This document shows, piece after piece, positions 54,810 through 64,000 of a DNA stretch of 64,000 bases (position 1 is its first letter; each line of letters starts with the position of its first letter). The DNA is from Saturnia japonica (Eukaryota; Arthropoda; Insecta; Lepidoptera; Saturniidae): NCBI GenBank assembly GCA_033032175.1, contig CM065320.1, forward strand, positions 8,556,001-8,620,000. Direction: 5' to 3'. The notes beneath the pieces were generated by a model. The model saw only the letters and a program-made list of their open reading frames with translations, ran no database searches and had not been told where the DNA came from. The position numbers and the translations under genes were made by a program.

Positions 54810-56085
54810 TAGGTCGAGAAAAAGTATTTTCGCATAACGTAGGTATAAACTTGTTATAAAATTTCTTTGGCTGTACTATTTGTATCTGGCTAGTTTTGGT
54901 AACATTAAAAAGGTTACATTAAAAAAAAAGAAAAAAAAAAGTTGTTTCACGCTATTTTTAATTTGTTTTTCTTTCTGTAAAAATGAGTGAATCTAATGAA
55001 GAACTTCGATACATTTTAAAATATTATTACAAAAATAGCAAAAATGCAATATAAGCAGCTTAAAAATATTTGTTATGTTTATGGACCTAATGCAGTTTCA
55101 GTAAGAGTAGCACAAAGTTGGTTCAAACGTTTTCGGTTCGGAAATTTTGATGTTAAAGATGCACCTCGCTCTGGGCACTCTGTTACGAATAAAATGGACG
55201 CCATTTTTAAAAAAGTGGAGCAAGATCGGTATATCAGTAGTTACGATGTAGCTGAAGAACTGGAAATTGACCACAAAACAGTTTTAACCCATTTGAAGAA
55301 AGGTGGCTATACCAAAAAGCTCGATATTTGGGTGTCACACGAGCTCACTGAAAGAAACCTAATGAACCGTGTACTCATTTGTGATTCATTATTGAGACGT
55401 AATGAAACCGAGCCGTTTTTGAAGAGATTGATAACTAACGATGAAATGTGGATCACGTACGACAAGAACGTGCGAAAAAGGTCGTGGTCTAAGGTCGGCC
55501 AGGCTTCAAAGACTGTGGCTAAGCCTAGGCTAACTCGAAATAAGGTGATGCTGTGTGTATGGTGGGAATGGAAGGGCATTGTTCATTATGAGCTTTTACC
55601 GCCCGGCAAAACCATCGATTCGGATCTCTACTGCTAACAACTGATGAGATTAAAGGAAGCAATTGAGAGAAACCGACCGGAATTGATCAACAGGAACGGT
55701 GTGGGTTTTCATCACGATAACGCTAGACCACACACAACTTAGCCACTCAGCAAAAATTAAGAGAGTTTGGCTGGGAGGTGTTAGTGCATCCACCATATAG
55801 CTCTGACCTTGCACCTTCAGATTTTCACCTGTTTCGGTCTCTTCAGAATTGTTTAGGTTCTGTAAGGTTAACATCAAGAGAGGACTGCCAAAACTATTTG
55901 TCGCGTTTTTTTGATCAGAAGTCCCAAAGTTTCTACAGCAACGGGATCATGTTTCTACCTACAAAATGGCTGGAAGTCATCGAACAAAATGGCACATATA
56001 TACTGTAAATAAATGTAAATAAAGTTTGAAATAAATGTCTTGCGTTTTCATATAAAAATGCGAAGAAACTTTTTCCCCGACCTAT
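54810..56085 (+). mobile_element. mariner transposon (1,276 bp)
   Basis: TIRs of about 27 bp: TTAGGTCGAGAAAAAGTATT at the left, and at the right the complement of ATAGGTCGGGGAAAAAGTTT. TA dinucleotides flank it (54808-54809 and 56086-56087). Length and DD34D transposase are typical of mariner. Confidence 0.92.
54983..56007 (+). pseudogene. mariner transposase, decayed
   Basis: Starts MSESNEELRYILKYYYKN. TAA at 55052-55054 and a one-base gain just after shift the frame to 55044-55637 (helix-turn-helix region, RSWSKVGQA, WWEWKGIVHYELLPPGKT). TAA at 55635-55637 replaces a usual Gln codon. A third break near 55740 follows HHDNARPH, then GWEVLVHPPYSSDLAPSDF to the end. The three catalytic Asp (in ITNDEMW, HHDN and APSD) remain, with 34 residues between the last two. 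The family GDEKW-type motif reads NDEMW here. Confidence 0.92.
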
Positions 56086-57120
56086 TATTTATTCTAAATT
56101 TCCCTGTATACATACTTAAATATATAAAGAAAACTGATCACGAATATGCTATTAATTTTTTTTGTCAGTCTGTTTTATGTCCAAATTTAATTTAAAAAAC
56201 GGTTTGACTTATTCTTATGAAAATTTGTACACGGGAAACATATTATGTCATTGGTCAATTGATAGGGTATAAGAAATTTCAATAATACTTATATTAATGG
56301 TAAAAAAACTCAAGCGATTTTGGTAGAAATTTTTTACACGGGAAATATAAGTTATTCCATAATTGATGGGCTATAACGATTTTCAATGTTACTTTTAGAA
56401 ATCGCAAAAAAAAGTATTATAGAAAGTTAAATTTTTTCATCAATTCTCTACCGATTCAGATCTAATTTTGTAGACGGGAGGCATACGTCATTCCATAATT
56501 GATATAAAAACCGTAAAAATTTAGGAATCATAAAAAAGTTCTTAAACGATTTTCATGAAATTTTTTACTCGGTAATTTAATACCATTTCTCAATGGATAG
56601 ATTATATTAATCTTATTATATTAAGTGGGGAATTCTTGTATATACATATATGTTATTGCTTTCTTGGAAACTATTCCAACGATTTCGATGAAACTTTGCA
56701 TTTAGATAATGTTTTACATTCCAAGTTTACCTAGATAGGTGTTTTTCTTTTTTTGTCTATAAAACACCGAGCATAGCTCGGTCACCGAGGTATTTGTACA
56801 CAGGAAGTATAAGAAATTCCATGTTTGATGGGCTATAAGGATTGTCAATAATACTCTTAGAAATTGTAATTTTTTTTTTAAAGTAATTAGTTTGTATTAG
56901 TTAATTCTTAACTGATTTTGATGAGATTTTCTACACCGGATGCGTGCACGTAATTTCATAACTAATAGGCTATAAGAATTGTCAATAATACTTTTGATAA
57001 TGGTTAAAAAAAACTTAGCCCCATTTTCACGAAATAACACTTTTCAAAATCGTAAATAATTGTACACTTTAAATACATGTATGTCGTTTCTTTATTTACT
57101 CCTCAATATAGTTATATATC

Positions 57121-59582
57121 TATATAAATATATAATGTGGGAAAACGTAATCTGTTTTTCAATTTCTGCAATTAAAACATTAATAAAGATAGAATATACC
57201 TTTTAATCAAATACAGACACGAATACACTATTTGTGTGTTTTACAAGTAGATTATTAACTGAGTATCAACTATTGTTGATAGCATTATCTTAAATTAATG
57301 TTTGTCATATTAGAAATGCCCATAAATATAGTAAAACAAATGGCATAAAATGACAGTGATACAAGATTTCGAAAGGTGTCTTTATTTAAGGAATTATTTA
57401 ACTCTTCTCAGAGAAGTATTTTGAATCTTAATTACTGCCAACGGGTAAATGCAATGAGGCCAATTTCGTTGACTGTGTAATCATAAATATATATCTGTGG
57501 TCTTATTTATAATTATGGGATTCTCAATAAAAAAGAAATTCTATAATTATCTTTCATAATTTTATAGATAGCATTATGTAAATGTATTTATTCTTGTTTT
57601 ATAAATGAAAGCTGAAGCAAACACACAGAAGGCCATAGGAAAGGATTTGTGAGGGGTTTGATAACTATTTCTAACTTGTTCATCCCACCTTCACTAAAGG
57701 ACTGCAAAACATTATCTCATAGATTAGAATATTCCTTTTCGAATGTTTCTTTTCTTGTTGTATCTAATCTCGTAAATGATGTAGCGGAACTTTATGCTAT
57801 ATATTGTAAATTGTAAACAAACTGATTACAAGCTACTCCGAGTATTCTTTGAGTTGTAATTAAGCTTGTTTTTGATATACCGTTTTATTTTGTAATGTAT
57901 GTAATTAATTCCTCTAAAAAAAAGTATAATATGTAGCATAAGCCACGTCTAGAAAGTTGGTCTTGTATACAAAGAAAATTAGATAGTTCATTAATTTGAA
58001 CGTGAACCTTTTCTTTTTTGATGCATAATGTGTGTTATAATGTTTTTCAGTGTTTCTGTTGTGTTCTACTGTGTAACTAAAAAATATCAGAAATTTAAAA
58101 TTATTTACGATGGATTTCCGTAAAGTAACGCTTTCGTCAATCAAATTTGCTATTAGCAGGCCATTACGCGTAGTGTGGTCGACTTCTAGTCCGATATGAT
58201 ATCGCTAATATCTCCTTTTCATTATTGGTATAATACAGGTACGGATATTAATCAAGGTTAATGTTAGGGCAGAAAATGCAAAAACGAATTTAACGCGAAC
58301 TTTGTGATGAAATAAGCCATCTGCTCCTTGCAGGTTGATAAGTTCCTTTCAAATGAGAATATATTATATTGTAAGCTTGCCTCCATGGAAGTATACAATT
58401 TATTGTTTAGTAAAATTGCATTTGCAATGTTGGAATAACCAATAATACTGACATGTTGTTTATTCTCCTTAGTTTGTTAAAACCATATACGAGTATATAG
58501 TGTACCTAATTAAAATTGAAAGTTTGATCCAGAGAAACAAAATAAATAATTAATACTACACCTTAAAATTTTTAATTATAAGTATTATTCTGAGGGTGAG
58601 AACAAAACTTTATTTGTTATTATTACATTGAAGAGTATTTTCACAAAATTACGAGCAACTACGTGCGAATCAAATCTATGTACTTGTGTGCAAATCACAG
58701 TAGGTAACAAAATGGATAATGAAAATTACATATTTAATAAGTATTAATTATATTCTGTATTACATTATCAGAGTGGTTTGAATTTAAATGAAAAATATTG
58801 TAACATTATGATTGACGATAAACAATTTTAAAATTCAAATGGATAATTATGCTATATTCTAATTTGATTTCATTATGTATCTTCCTGCAACGTACTTGAA
58901 ACATTTTCTTGAGTTTTATTTAAATTTATTTATTTACACAATTTACACATCTGCATGTAAATAGAAAATAGTTTATTTTTAATGAAAATAAGACTAGTTA
59001 TATTTCTAAAGAATGAGTGTACCTATATGTGTAAGAGTGCAAACTTTTCATAATATATTATCGTAAATAGTATAGAAGATCGTTATTAATTGCTTTAGTT
59101 ATGGATACATTGATATACCCAAAATCCAACACAATTTAACATAGAGATAAAATCATTATGTCTTTGATATGAAACAATAACGAGTTTGGGGAATAGTGTT
59201 GTCGCCCGAGACTGACCCTTTGTTGTCATATGAGTGACGGCCGCGGCCTTCAGACTGCTCGGTCCGGTTATCATAGCCTTTGGGTGTCATCAAATAACAG
59301 ATGATATTATATCATAGTGCAATACATTTTCGTTTTTATACATGCGGTATTTATTTATTAAACAGTGTTTGTAGTAAACAATTGTTGATAAATTAAATTA
59401 TTAAGTTTTTAATGAAGTTCTTTGAATACTCCTTCGCATATTTATGGATGAATTGGAAAATGGAAATATGCAGAAATTCACATTTAGGTTTTTTAATACT
59501 ACTACAAAATGGCATTACCGAATTCAATTAGTTCAAATAAGTCAATATAAATAAATATCCAATCAAAACTCCTTGCTTTTTT
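57121..59582. other. AT-rich interval with no gene seen
   Basis: No coding region, repeat boundary or RNA gene could be supported. Confidence 0.45.
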
Positions 59583-59860
59583 ATACAACACATTTGGCAA
59601 ACAAGCATACAGCCCACCTGATTGCAAGCGGCTACCGTAGTCTATGGACGCTTGTCGCACCATAGGTATCACTAGCACGTTTCCGCCTTTGATCCACCTT
59701 CTTCAAGGAGCTCTGGAAAAACGACTCACCGCAGGAACATAACACAAGGTCATTTGGCTGCGATCTTCTGTAGAGTGGAGTTATACCACCAGTCGGGCTC
59801 ACCCAAGTAGAGATAAAACTCCAAAGTTTCTCTGTGCGTGTCATACCTCTCCTAATACGT
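59583..59860 (+). repeat. Lepidopteran interspersed repeat (ACCGTAG...AGGAGCTCTGG type)
   Basis: CACCTGATTGCAAGCGGCTA, CAAGGAGCTCTGG and GGCTGCGATCTTCTGTAGAG align with 18003-18270 and 23623-23890 (there GGTCGTAAGCGGTTACCGTG, CCAAGGAGCTCTGC). The family is common in moth and butterfly genomes as I recall it. Its class is unknown to me. Confidence 0.6.
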
Positions 59861-60109
59861 TAATAACTAATTTATATTACTAAAAAGAGAAATTCATACA
59901 TCTAGTCACTTATTTTGTTGTAATTAATTTTAACATTTTAATAAGTATGAAACACTTGGTTATTTTGTAAGAGAACAGTGTAAGAAACAGTCATGCATTC
60001 TAATTGACACAATAACCACTTGCAGCAAGCAGCTTCAAAACTAGTCATAACTATGGTCAGCTATCGATAGACTGCTGATTGAACTATATGGTGAGTTTGA
60101 ATACCACGT

Positions 60110-60383
60110 ATGCCAAGGCGTATTACCATGATGACATGTGTCATGACAAATCTCATACATTTGGCTCTGTTTACATTTAGTAGTAAATTATTTAAAGCAA
60201 ATCATTCAGAGATTTTAACTAAGGTGTTGTTTAATTGCCTAAGCTCCTACTCTATTATTTTCGCGTTGAATATAAGTGAAGTGTCGTCTGCAAAAAGAAC
60301 CATGTCAGCAACGTTTTCAACCACGAACGGTAGATCGTTTATATAAAACGAGAAACAAAAATGGTCCCAAAATCGATTTGATT
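60110..60383 (-). pseudogene. Non-LTR reverse transcriptase fragment
   Basis: The bottom strand reads KSILGPFLFLV, then YINDLPFVVENVADMVLFAD and DDTSLIF, the RT core with the FADD catalytic motif, followed by two stops and NRAKCMRF. A one-base shift separates LFLV and YIND. The fragment has no ends. Confidence 0.8.
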
Positions 60384-60439
60384 TGACATGAGTTTTTTAT
60401 TTTATTCGGTATTTCTAATACATATAATATAGGCTAGCT

Positions 60440-60700
60440 TTGACATAATAAACTGGTTCCCAAGTGCGACACACTGAAAGGTGCTTGGTGACAGATTTTC
60501 AACTTGATAGAAAATAGGCGAATACTAGAAAATATGGTAGGTAGAAGTGGTGATATGGCAAACACTATGTTTCGTTACAATGAATTCCTTCAGTGGAAAA
60601 GTACATGCTCAATGTAGGTTTTGAACTCACGTCGATCGACGCATTATCCCACAAACCATCATTGACCCATTATCGCTTCAAAAATAAAAAAGTTGGTCGT
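60440..60700 (-). repeat. SINE-like repeat related to 440-700
   Basis: It shares GGTGACAGATTTTCAACTTGA with the first window repeat and has a degraded tRNA-like GTTTTGAACTCACGTCGAT. A neighbouring stretch at 60690-60760 (GTGGTCGCGATCCCTACCA) resembles 4527-4548. Confidence 0.35.
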
Positions 60701-61007
60701 CACGGGATGCCCGACAGATGTGAAAATGGTGGTCGCGATCCCTACCAACTGCTTTTAATGTATCCATGTTTTAACATAAAACTTTGAAATTATCCAGTAT
60801 GTCTATTAAAAAAAAAACTCGGTTCCACGCTTCCAGCGTTGGGGCCAGAGCGCCACCACGCCAAGGATCGGTTTCACCCGCCACATTAGATCTATGTTTC
60901 ACATAAAAAGTAGCAACGGTGTTTTTAAACTGTGAAATGATTATTTTACAAAAAAATATTAATAATCTTTTTTTTTTCTCTAGAATATAGTACTCTATAT
61001 GTAACTA
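60701..61007. other. Gene-free spacer
   Basis: It includes GGTTCCACGCTTCCAGCGTT, GC-richer sequence of unknown origin. Confidence 0.35.
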
Positions 61008-61830
61008 GCGATGGGCCCACGGCTCCACACAGGTTTGTATCAACAAATGGAGTAGTTATTTACATCCCGTAATTTTATTTTTATTCATATTGTTGATAAT
61101 TCATATGCCGTATCAATTGAGGAATGGCATGTATTTCCCGTGTACAATTTTCATCAAAATTGGTTAAAAATTATCATCCTATTCTACGATTTCTAATGTA
61201 TTATTGACGACTCTTATAGTCTCTCAATTATAGTGTGATGTTATACTTCCTGTCTACAAAATTTTATCAACATCGGTTGAGAAATGATAAAAAAAATTAC
61301 AGCTTTTTTACGATTTCTAGAAGTAATATTGAAAATTATTATAGCCTATATCAATTATGTAATTACTTATACTTCCCATGTACAAAATTTCATCAAAATC
61401 AGTTAAAAATTAATGAAATTTTAAAAATTTTGTGAATTGTTATTTTACTATACCTAGTGTTAATAAAATTCCTTATAGCCCATTAATGATTTATACATCC
61501 CGTGTACAAAATTTCATCAAAATCGGTCAAGAATGAACGTATATAGTTCTTTTTTCAAATATTTTTTATTACGATTTGTAAAAGTATTATTGAAATTTCT
61601 TGTACCCTATTAATTGACCAATGACACTAGCATCCCATGTATAAAATTTCATCAGAATCCGTCAAGCCATTTTTGAGTTAAATACGGACATACAAACAGA
61701 CAGACAGACAATTTTTTTTTATGGCATATTCGTGATCAGTATCGTTCACATAGTGTGCCTATCGGGAAATTTTGGAAAAATATTAAAAGTACTGTCAGAA
61801 ATACAAATTTACTAATATATTTTTTTTTAA
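61008..61830 (+). repeat. Modular 'ATCGGT' repeat, longest regular copy
   Basis: Starts CTAGCGATGGGCCCACGGCT. CATCAAAATCGG-type motifs stand at 61151, 61266, 61391, 61515 and 61650, a spacing of 115-135 bp. The end carries AGACAGACAGACA and AAATACAAATTTACTAATAT. Confidence 0.75.
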
Positions 61831-62836
61831 CAAAAACGTAAAAAAAATCAGAACTCAGGAACACCTTTTAAATTATTATTAATTTTATTTATTATTTAAT
61901 TGCTAAAGTTTCAAAATGGTTTCAATATGTTTAAAACAGGACGACAACAAATCTTCTTTTGTTTTTAATATTGAAGTTTCTTCCATTTGCGAATTGTTTT
62001 ACCTGAACATTCGGCTATTGAAACAGTAATAACGTTTGTTTGCATTCAAACGCGAAACTATTGCCGTGTTCACGGGGGCAACAGCGCACATGTCTCGACA
62101 GGGTTTAAACGTCTCCCGCGATATTGTCGCACCTCGTTGCCAAACCTATTGACGTATTCGCAAACATCATTTTCTATCTATACATATTATTCATCTATAT
62201 CTATTCTAAACATAATATTAAAATGAAGTCGCTTCCTGCTGTCTTTCCTTGTGTACGCTTAGATCTGTAAAATTACTGTGCAACGGATTTCAATGCGGTT
62301 TTCACTACATATCATTTAGAGAGTTTTTTACGTAAGGTTTATATACTCCAACATATATTCCCTATATATATATTATGTATATGCCAATAAAGTTTTTTAA
62401 AAATGATTTTCGAGCGCTTACACGTTTTATGCTGGCTAAACCTTATGAGATACATCAAAATACTGTTCTAAAGAATTGTAGGTCTTCTAGAAGCCTATAG
62501 AAAAGAAAAGTCCGCAATGCCATGTCTATCCCCTAAGGTTGACTCACATTAACCATTTTTATCTTTAACATAAAATTAAGAATATTACGTTATTTGCGAT
62601 ACTATTTTCTCCAATTCAGTATTAATTTTTTTCCTCATAAATATGCCAGTTAACTTGAGCATTTAATTTAGATTAAAATTGCCCTTTACAGTTTTCCATT
62701 TAAATTAATACCTTAGAAGATATAACGTATTCAAAATTACGCGCTATCTAAAAAATCCCTCTCAGCAAAACCTATGATGAATTACAAGTCGCGAGTTAAG
62801 TGCACCATTCGGAAACATGAAGTTACATAACATAAC
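61831..62836. other. AT-rich interval with no gene seen
   Basis: 62640-62770 resembles the inner part of the Helitron-like repeat (ATTGCCCTTTACAGTTTTCC). No gene. Confidence 0.4.
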
Positions 62837-63063
62837 CATCACGCCTGTATCCCCGAAGTGTTACACAGAGATATACACACTCAGTTCGACGGGTATGTTT
62901 TTTATGTCTCATGTTATAGGCTATTGTGATTAATCGGGCACAAAGCCAAACTTCGAACTACCACTGAGAATTTCATAGAAAACCCCAATAAAACTTTGCG
63001 CGACCTGAGAATCGAACCTAGGATTTCGAGTATAGCAGTAGCGTTTAGGACTACTAGGCTAAT
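62837..63063 (-). repeat. tRNA-derived SINE with good B box
   Basis: The bottom strand includes TAGGTTCGATTCTCAGG, a near-perfect B box, and the shared SINE body. Confidence 0.65.
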
Positions 63064-63099
63064 AAGGCAGTTATGATCTATCAATATTAAAGCGATAAA

Positions 63100-63177
63100 C
63101 TATAAATCAGGCTTTTTAAACATAAAATACACCACTTTGTAAATTGTACCCGTGTGAAGCTGGGGCGTGTTACTAGT
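63100..63177 (+). mobile_element. Helitron-like 3' end
   Basis: ACCCGTGTGAAGCTGGGGCG, then TGTTACTAGT. The partial hairpin before CTAGT (63173-63177) fits a Helitron 3' end. Confidence 0.45.
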
Positions 63178-63374
63178 TAAACATAAAAGATAAAGTACCT
63201 TGGAAAATTTCGTATTCTTGGTTTATTTTTGATAAGGAGGTCGTATGATAAAATATCACAATAACTATATCTCTTTTTTAAACGATAACTATACCTACCA
63301 TAATATATTTAATTATTTTTTTTAAGATAAGAAAATCATTTTTTTTTATTACATAATATTGTGTTATGTAACAA

Positions 63375-64000
63375 TCTATGCTAATATTATAAAAAAGCTG
63401 AAGAGTTTATTTGTTTGTTTGTTTGGTTGAACACGCTAATCTCAGGAACTACGGGTTCGAATGGAAAAAATGTTTTAGTGTTGAATAGCTCATTTAACAT
63501 CACGCTAGGACCAATAGGAGCGGAGCATCAATGAAAAATGTTGCAAAACGGGGGAAATTTATTCCTTGTGAGGGCTTCTACTGCGTGCGCTGCGTGAATG
63601 GTTAAAGTTACACAACAATAGTGTATAGCGGAATTGTTTCACTTAAAATGTTATAAAAAAAGTCGGCGATAGCATATGTCTGACTTTTGAGGTTTACTCA
63701 AAATAACCTTTTTATAGTAATAAAAATGGTCCTAAAATAATTAATTATTTGCGAAGGTGTTTTTATATTCATGGTATCCTTATCGAAATAAATACTTACG
63801 TTATTCATCACAAGTATTTAATTTTAAACAAAATTGCCCTTTACAGTGTAGAAGAACTATCGAAAAGGGAGGATCCTCCGACCAGACGGGTGTTATGTCT
63901 GGCGGGCAGCTGCCCAACGGTTGTAGTCGGGTTCTTGTATATAGACTCAATTGAAGAGTTAATTTCTATTGCGTGATGTAGGATGCGTCGTATGTGGCTC
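63375..64000 (+). mobile_element. 5' part of a Helitron-like repeat, cut by window end
   Basis: Starts TCTATGCTAATATTATAAAA (5' TC as in Helitrons) and continues AACTACGGGTTCGAATGG and CTAGGACCAATAGGAGCGGA. It passes into the segment homologous to positions 1-170. After 63848 the sequence departs from the family (compare 62690-62705), so something else may begin there. Confidence 0.45.

Larger units (their letters stand above)
54766..57120 (-). repeat. Modular repeat, reverse copy, split by mariner
   Basis: The 3' tail (TAAATCTGTAGTCATGTCTG, 54776-54800) is left of the mariner and the body resumes at 56088, with about six modules. It includes the ACACCGAGCATAGCTCGGTC palindrome at 56763-56785. 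Confidence 0.6.

Noticed and set aside
61008..61830. CRISPR-like array because of regular spacing
   Set aside because: The modules are about 125 bp, imperfect and part of an interspersed animal repeat; there are no short direct repeats with unique spacers.

Overview
This is an AT-rich, intron-bearing, repeat-dense animal genomic window. Its repeat content points to a moth or butterfly (Lepidoptera), but I cannot name a species. The evidence is a spliced insect-type gene, tRNA-derived SINEs, CTAGT-ended Helitron-like repeats, and Copia, BEL/Pao, mariner, hAT and non-LTR elements. There is no bacterial operon structure, no CRISPR array and no intact tRNA or rRNA gene. Exactly one host gene can be supported with confidence.

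Layout. 1-1652 is repeat debris. 1653-11373 is a tandem duplication of a 3.8 kb unit (copy A 1653-5489, copy B 5490-11373). Copy B carries a 2,086-bp transposon (8464-10549) with terminal inverted repeats of about 440 bp. Its only coding content is a PIN-like, CXC-type cysteine-cluster protein, and copy A preserves the empty target site. 12.1-13.7 kb holds two non-LTR retrotransposon fragments. 14683-21929 is a decayed Copia element on the minus strand. It is split by a 2.3 kb segment (17282-19590) that is a second copy of the sequence just outside the element (22898-25194). 30164-35244 is the host gene: six coding exons for a 391-residue Gfo/Idh/MocA-family NAD(P)-dependent oxidoreductase with the Lys/Asp/His catalytic set. 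Its introns contain a probable solo LTR, a SINE and other repeats. 35.3-45.7 kb is gene-poor, with a THAP-domain relic, MITEs and a non-LTR 3' tail. 45736-52830 is a hAT (ZBED-like) transposase pseudogene split by a young BEL/Pao element (46777-52197). 53.4-57.1 kb is an interspersed repeat split by a dead mariner (54810-56085). The rest is repeat fragments.

The most notable items are: the PIN/CXC transposon, with nuclear-receptor-like DR1 motifs in both TIRs; hairpins in two non-LTR tails that differ in sequence yet each pair perfectly; the segment duplicated into Copia with a 196-bp flanking duplication and a microhomology junction; the nearly identical-LTR BEL element, whose open frame has lost RNase H and part of the integrase; and an abundant noncoding repeat built from modules of about 125 bp.

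All family assignments come from reading translations and motifs by eye. No database search was run.
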